DNA of 5,856 bases from Litoreibacter sp. (GCA_013042765.1 JABDPP010000146.1:1-5856); one strand, 5' to 3'; positions 1-5,336 are shown, counted from the stretch's first letter. Numbers and translations are program-made. Notes: a model not told the origin generated them from the letters alone.

Positions 1-1053
1 CAGGTAAACCGTGTCCTTGTGCACCTGCTCCGAGAGGGTCGTGGCCGACGGCATCGCGGTCTTCGGATCGATCAGCGCCGCAAGCTTGGCGGCCGTATCG
101 GGCGACAGCATGCGCTCGAGCCGCACATTGTAATCGGGATCGGCCATGAAGCGATTGCGCGCATCATAGGCAAGCTTGGAAGCTTCCGCCTCGATATGGG
201 CCCGCTCGGTTCCGAAGGGGTCCATCGACGGCAGTTCGAAATGCGCGAGGATGTTGTTGAGCAAAATTGCCGTCGCGCCCTGGCCGTTGGGCGGATGCTC
301 AACGAGCTCCGTGCCCTTGTACATGCCCGAGATCGGGTCGGTGTAATCACAGGCGGTCGCGGCGAAATCCTCCAGCGTGTGTACACCGCCGCGGGCCTGA
401 AGGGCGGCGACGATATCCTCCGCGATCTCGCCGGTGTAGAAGGCGCCGCGCCCTTCGGCGGCGACGCGGCGCAGCACTTCGGCCTGACCCGGTGAGCGGA
501 AGTTCTGCCCGGGCTTCGGGGCCTTGCCATCCAGTAGGAAATATTTCGCTGCGGCCCCTGTTGGGGTGCTTTCCGCAAGCGCCCAGTCAAAGGCGGTTCG
601 TGGGGCCACGGGGATACCCTCTTCGGCGTAGCGAATGGCCGGAGCAAGGGAGGCCGCCAGACCCTGCCGGCCCCAATCGTCGGACAAGCGGCAGAACGCA
701 TCAATCGCCCCCGGTACAGTGACTGCATCGGGGGAAGTCAGCGGGATGGTCGTGAGGCCCTTCTCACGAAGCGCCGCGCCGCTGGCGGCTGCAGGCGCAC
801 GGCCGGATCCGTTCAGAGCAACGATCCGGTCCTCGCCCGCCGGTTTCAAAAGCACGAAGCAATCTCCGCCGATTCCGGTCATCTGCGGTTCACAAATCCC
901 CAGAAGGACCGCCGAGGCAATGGCAGCGTCCATGGCGTTGCCACCGGATTCGAGGATCTCGACGCCCACCTTTGCCGCGAGCGGATGCGATGTCGCGATC
1001 ATGCCATTGGCGGCATACACCGTGGATCTGCCGGGAAGCTGGAAGTCGCGCAT
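1..1053 (-). CDS. Gamma-glutamyltransferase-family Ntn hydrolase, C-terminus cut by window edge
   Basis: 351 codons of the N-terminal (large-subunit) part are visible; the rest lies beyond position 1. The family is made as a proenzyme that cleaves itself before a threonine, which then becomes the nucleophile for hydrolysis or transfer of gamma-glutamyl (or related amide) groups. Seen here: the N-terminal block ATSHPLAAKVG (residues 20-30), ESGGNAMDAAIA (35-46), GIGGDCFVLL (60-69), PPNGQGATAILLNNIL in the middle, and DTVYL at the very end. By family position the Thr of DTVYL (residue 348, bases 10-12) is the nucleophile. No signal peptide is visible, so it is probably cytoplasmic, unlike periplasmic Ggt. 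The ATG at 1051-1053 is preceded by AAGGA (minus strand, 1061-1065) at good spacing. The RExAP-type substrate arginine of classical GGT appears replaced: the region reads NGSGRAP (81-87). The true substrate may therefore not be glutathione; an oxamate-amidohydrolase-like or acylase-like relative is possible. The family call is firm; the substrate is unknown. Confidence 0.93.
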   Translation of the reverse strand, partial: MRDFQLPGRSTVYAANGMIATSHPLAAKVGVEILESGGNAMDAAIASAVLLGICEPQMTGIGGDCFVLLKPAGEDRIVALNGSGRAPAAASGAALREKGLTTIPLTSPDAVTVPGAIDAFCRLSDDWGRQGLAASLAPAIRYAEEGIPVAPRTAFDWALAESTPTGAAAKYFLLDGKAPKPGQNFRSPGQAEVLRRVAAEGRGAFYTGEIAEDIVAALQARGGVHTLEDFAATACDYTDPISGMYKGTELVEHPPNGQGATAILLNNILAHFELPSMDPFGTERAHIEAEASKLAYDARNRFMADPDYNVRLERMLSPDTAAKLAALIDPKTAMPSATTLSEQVHKDTVYL

Positions 1054-1060
1054 TTCTGTA

Positions 1061-1065
1061 TCCTT
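1061..1065 (-). promoter_or_regulatory. Ribosome binding site of the GGT-family gene
   Basis: On the minus strand the bases read AAGGA, followed by seven bases (TACAGAA) and then the ATG at 1053-1051. This supports the chosen start, which also agrees with the point where family similarity begins. Confidence 0.65.
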
Positions 1066-1142
1066 CGCTGTGGCTCTTGAGCGACGGACCAGTATCGTCT
1101 GGGGTATCCGAGGGAAAGTCGATTCTTGGGAGAGGGTAAGTC

Positions 1143-1188
1143 CCCGGCGTCGCGCTTAGGGGTGGGGGCTAAAGGTCGCGACGCCGGG
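1143..1188. repeat. Long inverted repeat (12-bp perfect arms), possible RNA hairpin in the GGT leader
   Basis: The left arm CCCGGCGTCGCG (1143-1154) and right arm CGCGACGCCGGG (1177-1188) are perfect reverse complements. The 22-base loop can extend the stem with CTTAG against CTAAAG (one bulged A), leaving a tip of about nine bases, GGGTGGGGG on the plus strand and C-rich on the minus strand. No T-run follows on either strand, so it is not a textbook intrinsic terminator. It lies 90-135 bases upstream of the GGT start. In a leftward transcript it would be a stable leader hairpin; it could also be a terminator without a U-tract or part of a small RNA. Confidence 0.7.
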
Positions 1189-1300
1189 AGAAGCTCCTCA
1201 GCTACAGGGCCACACTGCCTCCGCATTCAGGCTGACATTGGGTGTGAATGTGAAAATAAAAAGGCAAAACATCATTAAAATGAGTGTGTTACGGGCTTTT

Positions 1301-1366
1301 TGTCCACGAAGCGGTTGGTAATGTCCATCCCAAATCTGGATTGTCCAGCGGACGTACACAATGTCC
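1301..1366. repeat. Four phased TGTCC words, candidate regulator-binding array
   Basis: TGTCC occurs at 1301-1305, 1322-1326, 1342-1346 and 1362-1366. The start-to-start steps are 21, 20 and 20 bases, about two turns of the helix. Each copy is preceded by T or AT-rich bases and the first three are followed by A. The third copy is part of GTCC-AGC-GGAC, nested in ATTGT(1340-1344)/ACAAT(1358-1362). Such phasing would put all sites on one DNA face, as in tandem regulator sites. The core is only five bases, so chance is possible. The array is 250-315 bases upstream of the GGT start. Confidence 0.35.
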
Positions 1367-1464
1367 GTTTTCGGGAGGTTCGCGAATCCCGGGCGAGATT
1401 TCTCCATTCCCCCTGCGCCATTTTACCGGGCGCTCCGGTTCGCTTTGGAGGCACGCCCGAACGT

Positions 1465-1899
1465 TCAGCCGGGCGGAATCTCAAGGCAAATACGATTGCG
1501 GTCAGCCTTGCGCTCGTAGCTTAGGTTTCGGGCCAGAGCGCGGATCATGAACCAACCGAAACCGCCCTCTGGCAGATCCGACAGGTCGACATCTAGATCG
1601 GGTTGGTCCGGATCCGGCAGCGACAACCCGGGCATCGCACAGCCGCCGTCGCAGGTTCTCATCAAGATACAGTTGTCCTTCATCGAGAGCTGGATCTCGA
1701 TCTCTCCAAGAGCGCCAGGGGCGTAGCCGTGCTCGACAATATTGTTGAGGATTTCCGCCAGCACCAGTTCGGCATTCATGCACACGCCCGCGTTGTCAGG
1801 ATGAAGCGTGACCAGCAGCGCCCGAACCTGTCGCATGGTCTGCGTGACTGCATCGGGCGTGGCCTTCAGGCTCAATGTCTGGACACGCGCGTCGATCAT
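1465..1899 (-). CDS. RsbW/SpoIIAB-like anti-sigma ATPase (GHKL fold serine kinase)
   Basis: A 144-residue protein of normal length for the family. RsbW-type proteins bind a sigma factor, or another partner, and phosphorylate a cognate STAS protein on serine; unphosphorylated STAS pulls the ATPase off its partner. Visible GHKL motifs are the N box ExLNNIVEH (residues 49-57; Asn for Mg-ATP), the G1 box CDGG (83-86) and the G2 box GGFGWFMIRAL (112-122). The sequence DLDVDLSDLPEGG before G2 resembles alphaproteobacterial RsbW-like proteins. The start is uncertain. I chose the ATG at 1899 because GGGAG lies just upstream and similarity begins about there. An in-frame ATG at 1947 (11-base overlap with the STAS gene) and a GTG at 1971 would add 16 or 24 low-conservation residues. 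It lies directly downstream of the STAS gene, so the two are probably cotranscribed and act as a pair. The sigma partner is not in view. Confidence 0.88.
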   Translation of the reverse strand: MIDARVQTLSLKATPDAVTQTMRQVRALLVTLHPDNAGVCMNAELVLAEILNNIVEHGYAPGALGEIEIQLSMKDNCILMRTCDGGCAMPGLSLPDPDQPDLDVDLSDLPEGGFGWFMIRALARNLSYERKADRNRICLEIPPG

Positions 1900-1936
1900 G
1901 GAGCTCCCGTTTGGCTTGTCGTCGGCTATCTCGCCG

Positions 1937-2299
1937 TCACGCGGCATCTGTGGTGCTGTCGGCGCCGTCACCTGCAGCGCCCAGGGCCGTCTCCATATCC
2001 GGATGGAGAGTAAAGATCTGGTCCATGCGCGTGAGGGTGAATACTTTCTTTACCGCAGGGGTCAAAGCAGCCAACTCAAGCGTGCGCCCCTCCAGAAGCT
2101 TCAGCGCCGCAACGATGGCGCCAAGCCCGCTGCTGTCCATGAAATCCACCTGACCAAGGTCCATGACGATCCTTCCGGAGATATTGGCCACTTGATCGCG
2201 GAACTGGTCCTTCAGGTGGATCGCGCTGGCCGCATCGATCCGGTCCGCATTCACCGTGAGAACAAGAATGCCACCGCTGGACATACTGCTGAGTTGCAT
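1937..2299 (-). CDS. STAS-domain anti-anti-sigma factor (SpoIIAA/RsbV-like)
   Basis: A 120-residue cytoplasmic STAS protein. Such proteins bind RsbW/SpoIIAB ATPases and are switched off by phosphorylation of one serine. The hallmark DLGQVDFMDSSGLGAIVAA spans residues 47-65. By alignment with SpoIIAA (Asp56, Ser58) the phospho-acceptor should be Ser57, next to Asp55. The N-terminal strand GGILVLTVNADRIDA and the C-terminal KKVFTLTRMDQIFTLHP also fit the fold. The last 12 or so residues (GDGADSTTDAA) are a polar tail. The ATG at 2297-2299 is preceded by GGAG seven bases upstream on the minus strand. It is the first gene of a leftward unit with the ATPase gene and diverges from the thiolase gene over 89 bases. 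The family call is firm; the output controlled (general stress, biofilm, secretion) cannot be read from here. Confidence 0.93.
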   Translation of the reverse strand: MQLSSMSSGGILVLTVNADRIDAASAIHLKDQFRDQVANISGRIVMDLGQVDFMDSSGLGAIVAALKLLEGRTLELAALTPAVKKVFTLTRMDQIFTLHPDMETALGAAGDGADSTTDAA

Positions 2300-2388
2300 G
2301 GCGTGTCTCCATCTGGTCTGTGGTACCAGAGCTAGACGCCAATGGTTACCATTCGGTATGCAAGGGCCGCAGAACGGAGGATCCGGAT
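2300..2388. promoter_or_regulatory. Shared divergent promoter region of the STAS and thiolase genes, with two palindromes
   Basis: These 89 bases must hold the start signals of both divergent transcripts. Two related palindromes lie in the centre. TGGTACCA at 2321-2328 is perfect, inside a wider TCTGGT(2312-2317)/ACCAGA(2325-2330) repeat. AATGGTTACCATT at 2341-2353 is perfect around one central T. Both share TGGT/ACCA half-sites and their centres are about 22-23 bases apart, close to two helix turns, as expected of a pair of dimer sites. No clear -35/-10 pair could be assigned. The thiolase ribosome binding site GGAGG is at 2376-2380, eight bases before its ATG. Confidence 0.5.
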
Positions 2389-3561
2389 ATGAAACAGGTT
2401 GTCATCACAGGCGCGAGCCGGACGCCGATGGGCGGGTTTCAGGGAGCTCTGTCGGGTCTCGATGCGCCGGCGCTTGGTGCTTCTGCGATCCGGGCGGCGC
2501 TTTCAGGGGCCGGTCTTTCCAGCGTGGACGAGGTTCTGATGGGCTGCGTCCTGCCCGCAGGACAGGGACAGGCCCCGGCACGACAGGCAGCGTTTGGCGC
2601 AGGTCTTGGTGAAGAAGTTCCTGCCACGACGCTTAACAAGATGTGCGGCTCCGGCATGAAAGCCGCGATGATTGCCTATGACCAGATCGCGCTGGGGCAG
2701 ACGGATACCATGGTTGCCGGCGGCATGGAGAGCATGACGAACGCGCCGTATCTTTTGCCCAAGATGCGGGACGGCGCGCGGATCGGTCATCAGCAGGTGC
2801 AGGATTCGATGTTTCTCGACGGGCTGGAGGACGCCTATGACAAGGGCCGTTTGATGGGCACCTTCGCCGAGGATTGCGCCGAGGCTTACCAGTTCACCCG
2901 TGAGGCGCAGGACGAATATGCACTGGGCTCGCTATCCAACGCGCTCGCGGCCCAGGGCGCGGGCGCTTTCGAGGCGGAGATTGCACCGGTGACACTGAAG
3001 ACTCGTAAGGGTGAGGTGACAGTCGGGGAGGATGAACAACCCGGCAATGCCCGACCCGAGAAGATCCCGCATCTGAGGCCGGCCTTTCGCGACGGTGGCA
3101 CGGTCACGGCGGCCAATTCCTCCTCGATCTCCGACGGGGCGGCTGCGCTGGTGCTGGCCTCTGCCGATGCGGCCGAGGCGCAGGGTCTGAACGTGCGCGC
3201 GCGGATCGTGGGCCATGCCAGCCATGCGCAGGCTCCCGGTCTTTTCACCACAGCGCCGGTTCCGGCTGCTCAGAAACTTCTGGAGCGGATCGGTTGGACC
3301 AAGGAAGACGTTGATCTCTGGGAGGTGAACGAGGCTTTCGCGGTGGTGCCAATGGCTTTCATGCATGAATTGGGTCTCCCCCGCGACAAGGTGAACGTCA
3401 ATGGTGGCGCCTGTGCGTTGGGCCATCCAATCGGCGCTTCGGGGGCACGGATCATGGTGACGCTTCTCAATGCGCTGGAGGCGCGCGGGCTGAAACGCGG
3501 GGTCGCCGCGATCTGCATCGGTGGCGGTGAAGGCACCGCAATTGCGATCGAGCGCGACTGA
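2389..3561 (+). CDS. Thiolase (acetyl-CoA C-acetyltransferase family)
   Basis: A 390-residue protein, the usual length for a biosynthetic or degradative thiolase. It condenses two acetyl-CoA to acetoacetyl-CoA, or cleaves 3-ketoacyl-CoA, in the cytoplasm. Catalytic elements are all present: Cys86 in NKMCGSGMKA, the NEAF motif at 314-317, His346 in GACALGHPIGASGAR, and Cys376 in CIGGGEG. These match Cys89, His348 and Cys378 of the Zoogloea enzyme. The N-terminal ITGASRTPMGGFQGAL and the GGMESMTNAPYLLPK block (111-125) are typical. The start at 2389 is supported by GGAGG at 2376-2380; the earlier in-frame GTG at 2320 would run through the promoter region and is not preferred. It overlaps the next gene by one base (TGATG). 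No phaB, atoDA or acyl-CoA dehydrogenase gene is adjacent, so polyhydroxybutyrate synthesis, ketone use or beta-oxidation all remain possible. Confidence 0.95.
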   Translation: MKQVVITGASRTPMGGFQGALSGLDAPALGASAIRAALSGAGLSSVDEVLMGCVLPAGQGQAPARQAAFGAGLGEEVPATTLNKMCGSGMKAAMIAYDQIALGQTDTMVAGGMESMTNAPYLLPKMRDGARIGHQQVQDSMFLDGLEDAYDKGRLMGTFAEDCAEAYQFTREAQDEYALGSLSNALAAQGAGAFEAEIAPVTLKTRKGEVTVGEDEQPGNARPEKIPHLRPAFRDGGTVTAANSSSISDGAAALVLASADAAEAQGLNVRARIVGHASHAQAPGLFTTAPVPAAQKLLERIGWTKEDVDLWEVNEAFAVVPMAFMHELGLPRDKVNVNGGACALGHPIGASGARIMVTLLNALEARGLKRGVAAICIGGGEGTAIAIERD

Positions 3562-4013
3562 TGCCCGATTACGCGCAGCTCAAGCAAACGATTGCGGCGC
3601 TCGCGGAGGGCGAGGATGACGCCGTTGCCTTGATGGCCACGGTGGCCTGCGAGGTGCATCATAGCGACACGCGGTTTAACTGGACCGGGTTCTACCGCGT
3701 GGTGGCGCCGGAGTTGATGAAGATCGGGCCTTATCAGGGTAGGCATGGTTGTCTAGTAATTCCGTTTTCGCGTGGCGTCTGCGGGGCTGCCGCGCGAACA
3801 GGTGAGGTGCAGCTGGTCCCCGATGTCGACGCGTTCCCGGACCATATTGCCTGCGCGAGCTCGACCCGTTCGGAACTGGTTCTGCCGGTCCGCGATGCCA
3901 GCAGTGCGCTGATCGCGGTGTTCGATATCGATAGCGACCAGCCCGATGCGTTCACGCAAGCGGATGCGGACGCGCTGCAGGGTATTCTGGACGGTGTGTT
4001 TGGCCAAATCTAG
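3561..4013 (+). CDS. msrC: Free methionine-(R)-sulfoxide reductase (GAF domain, fRMsr/MsrC type)
   Basis: A 150-residue single GAF-domain protein. fRMsr reduces free L-methionine-(R)-sulfoxide in the cytoplasm using thioredoxin-type donors, as part of oxidant repair. Seen here: FNWTGFYRV (39-47), IGPYQG (55-60), Cys64 in GCLVIPF, Cys74 in RGVCGAAA, Cys98 in FPDHIACAS, then SE (104-105) and FDIDSD (121-126). The spacing of the three cysteines (10 and 24 residues) equals that of E. coli MsrC (Cys84, Cys94, Cys118), so the resolving and catalytic set looks complete. The ATG overlaps the thiolase stop in TGATG, which indicates translational coupling and a two-gene unit. Many databases would call it simply a GAF-domain protein. 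The link to thiolase is probably co-expression, not a shared pathway. Confidence 0.92.
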   Translation: MPDYAQLKQTIAALAEGEDDAVALMATVACEVHHSDTRFNWTGFYRVVAPELMKIGPYQGRHGCLVIPFSRGVCGAAARTGEVQLVPDVDAFPDHIACASSTRSELVLPVRDASSALIAVFDIDSDQPDAFTQADADALQGILDGVFGQI

Positions 4014-4019
4014 GGCCAC

Positions 4020-4040
4020 GCCTCCGGCGGGGATATTTTC
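4020..4040 (+). terminator. Possible terminator of the thiolase-fRMsr unit
   Basis: Starting seven bases after the fRMsr stop, CCTC (4021-4024) can pair with GGGG (4029-4032, one G-U pair) around a CGGC loop, followed by ATATTTTC. An overlapping pairing GCC/GGC (4020-4028) is also possible. The stem is short, so termination strength is doubtful. The position just behind a stop and the T-rich follow-up fit a weak intrinsic terminator. The same wording recurs, from memory, behind many Rhodobacterales genes. Confidence 0.4.
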
Positions 4041-4098
4041 TGGAAAAGTGAAAGCGGGAGCGTGAGATTTTTCTTGCGAGGTTCAGCTTCGCATGGCA

Positions 4099-4127
4099 CC
4101 GTGAAAAAGTAGACGTTTTTTTCACGG
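4099..4127. promoter_or_regulatory. Inverted repeat upstream of the XRE-cupin gene, candidate operator
   Basis: CCGTGAAAAA (4099-4108) and TTTTTCACGG (4118-4127) are perfect 10-bp arms around the nine-base spacer GTAGACGTT. The repeat ends 11 bases before the ATG of the XRE regulator. That is a typical place for an autoregulatory operator overlapping the promoter or leader. The GTGAAAAA...TTTTTCAC pattern would suit a dimeric HTH protein. It could instead form an RNA hairpin that hides the start. No convincing -35/-10 pair is visible; TTGCGA at 4074-4079 is a weak -35 candidate. Confidence 0.55.
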
Positions 4128-4138
4128 ACCTGAGTCGC

Positions 4139-4711
4139 ATGCTTTCCGAACCCGCACAGCAAATGGAGACCTTCGGGGCCGATCTTCGGGCTCTGCGCAA
4201 GGCGCGGGGGCTGACTCTGAGTGAATTGTCGGACCGGCTGGGTCGGTCCGTCGGCTGGCTGAGCCAGGTGGAGCGTGATCTGTCTGACCCCTCGATCACC
4301 GATCTGCGGCAGATGGCCGGGGTTCTCGATGTTTCGGTTCAGAGCCTGTTTCGGCAGTCCGCCACGCTTGACCATGAAGAGGGTATCGTGGTGCGTTCTA
4401 CCGCACGCCGCCCGATCGGATCGCGGGCTGCGGGGCTCGTCGAGGAACTTCTCTCGCCCGATCTGACCGATGATTTTGAAGTGGTGCACTCCACTTTCGC
4501 GCCCGGGGCGGAGATCTCGGAGCCGGTCCAGCGGCCCACGCAGGAGGTGGGCTATCTTGTTTCGGGGCGGCTCGATATCTGGGTCGACGGGCATACACAT
4601 GCACTGGGAACCGGGGACAGTTTTCGGATCAAGGGCCAGCCGTTTCGCTGGCATAACCCGTATCAGGAGGCGGCGGTTGCGATCTGGGTGATCGCGCCGC
4701 CGGTCTATTAG
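4139..4711 (+). CDS. XRE-family transcriptional regulator with C-terminal cupin domain
   Basis: A 190-residue two-domain regulator. Residues 13-70 form a lambda-repressor-like HTH, with ALRKARGLTLSELSDRLG (18-35) and the recognition part SVGWLSQVERDLSDPSITDLRQMA (37-60). Residues 114-187 form a double-stranded beta-helix cupin that usually senses a small ligand, as in PuuR-type regulators. In the cupin core the text reads EPVQRPTQEVGYLVSGRLDIWV (128-149) and GDSFRIKGQPFRWHNP (159-174). The usual HxH metal pair of motif 1 is absent, so metal-independent ligand binding is likely. The ATG at 4139 has only a weak upstream Shine-Dalgarno; a second ATG at 4163 is possible but would trim little. The gene heads a tight plus-strand unit with the exporter (one base between them) and the flavoenzyme. 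It probably controls that unit and itself, through the repeat at 4099-4127. Repressor or activator cannot be decided. Confidence 0.92.
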   Translation: MLSEPAQQMETFGADLRALRKARGLTLSELSDRLGRSVGWLSQVERDLSDPSITDLRQMAGVLDVSVQSLFRQSATLDHEEGIVVRSTARRPIGSRAAGLVEELLSPDLTDDFEVVHSTFAPGAEISEPVQRPTQEVGYLVSGRLDIWVDGHTHALGTGDSFRIKGQPFRWHNPYQEAAVAIWVIAPPVY

Positions 4712-4712
4712 G

Positions 4713-5336
4713 ATGATCGGTACCTTCATGGCCATGGATCCCTGGACGATCCTTGCCTTCATGGGAGCGGCTTTTCTTTTATACCTCACGCCCGGGGCCG
4801 ACATGATGTTCACCATCGCCTCCGGTATGTCGGGCGGCCCGCGCGCGGGCGCGGCGGCTGCGGCGGGCATCTCGCTGGGTGTATTGGTGCATGTTGCGCT
4901 TGCGGCGGTGGGGCTTGCGGTGATCTTGCGGACCTATCCTGCCGCCTATGACACGGTGCGCTATGCGGGCGCGGCCTATCTGGCCTATCTCGCTGTGGTC
5001 AGTTGGCGGGCAAAAAGCGGACCCGAGGCGCGCCGGGGCAGGGCCAGTGTGGCGCGCGCATTCCGGCGCGGGTTCATCACAAACATTCTCAACCCCAAGG
5101 TGGCGCTGTTTGTCCTGGCTTTCCTGCCGCAGTTTGCGCAGCCGGAGATCGGGCCGGTCTGGCAGCAGATCCTTGCGCTGGGCGTTCTGCTGGCCATTGG
5201 CGGGTTTCTGACCGATGGGTTGATCGGGGTTTTCGCAGGGCTTGCGGCTCACCGGCTCAGCCGCGCCTCGCGCGTTTTCAACAAGATTGCGGCCGTTGTC
5301 TTTGGAGGGCTGGCCGCCCGTATCGTTCTGGATTGA
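4713..5336 (+). CDS. LysE/RhtB-family amino acid or metabolite exporter
   Basis: An inner-membrane protein of 207 residues (about 200 if translation starts at the ATG at 4734, or 202 from 4728). LysE/RhtB carriers export amino acids such as lysine, homoserine or threonine, or related small compounds, driven by ion gradients. Hydrophobic segments lie at roughly 12-32, 46-72, 82-98, 120-141, 152-178 and 190-206. Family marks are FLLYLTPGADMMF near the N-terminus, GISLGVLVHVALAAVGL (52-68) and RRGFITNILNPKVALFVLAFLPQF (118-141). The first ATG is only one base after the regulator stop and lacks a good ribosome site. Translation is therefore probably coupled, and the ATG at 4728 or 4734 (MDPWTILAF) may be the true start. 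The substrate is unknown; the neighbours suggest a methylated amine or amino acid, or a product of the flavoenzyme. Confidence 0.92.
   Translation: MIGTFMAMDPWTILAFMGAAFLLYLTPGADMMFTIASGMSGGPRAGAAAAAGISLGVLVHVALAAVGLAVILRTYPAAYDTVRYAGAAYLAYLAVVSWRAKSGPEARRGRASVARAFRRGFITNILNPKVALFVLAFLPQFAQPEIGPVWQQILALGVLLAIGGFLTDGLIGVFAGLAAHRLSRASRVFNKIAAVVFGGLAARIVLD

Larger units (their letters stand above)
1054..1464. other. 411-base non-coding gap between the ATPase gene and the GGT-family gene
   Basis: No convincing gene is seen on either strand. The region is mixed. There is a GC-rich hairpin at 1143-1188, then an AT-rich patch at about 1249-1300 that is unusual against the GC-rich surroundings and could carry a leftward promoter for the GGT gene. 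Four phased TGTCC words follow at 1301-1366, and small inverted repeats at 1372-1391 and 1425-1439 lie just behind the ATPase stop. Because both flanking genes run leftward, this gap should hold the end of the STAS-ATPase transcript and the start of the GGT transcript. No canonical stem plus T-run terminator is visible on the minus strand. Confidence 0.7.

Noticed and set aside
72..728. 218-residue minus-strand frame inside the GGT-family gene
   Set aside because: It is an Arg/Pro/Ser-rich shadow of the GGT-family frame, which shows clear family motifs in the same stretch.
1224..1251. CATTCA/TGAATG and ACATT/AATGT repeats as an operator
   Set aside because: Arms are short, the two pairings overlap each other, and nothing else supports a site.
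1198..1407. 69-residue minus-strand reading frame with a hydrophobic run, in the gap upstream of the GGT gene
   Set aside because: The hydrophobic run comes from the AT-rich patch, there is no properly spaced ribosome site before the ATG, and other frames are equally open. No recognisable domain.
1372..1439. Small inverted repeats CGGGA/TCCCG (1372-1391) and ACCGG/CCGGT (1425-1439) as terminators of the ATPase transcript
   Set aside because: Only five-base arms and no T-run on the minus strand after either stem; noted as minor structure only.
1284..1550. 88-residue plus-strand reading frame crossing the gap
   Set aside because: It runs into the ATPase gene on the opposite strand, has no domain and an arginine/serine/glycine-rich composition typical of shadow frames.
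2320..2388. GTG at 2320 as thiolase start
   Set aside because: It would add 23 residues absent from the family and read through the divergent promoter; the ATG at 2389 has a good GGAGG site.
4010..4870. 286-residue minus-strand frame opposite the XRE-cupin gene
   Set aside because: It is antisense to well-recognised XRE-cupin and LysE coding sequence, with biased composition and no domain; a long GC-rich shadow.
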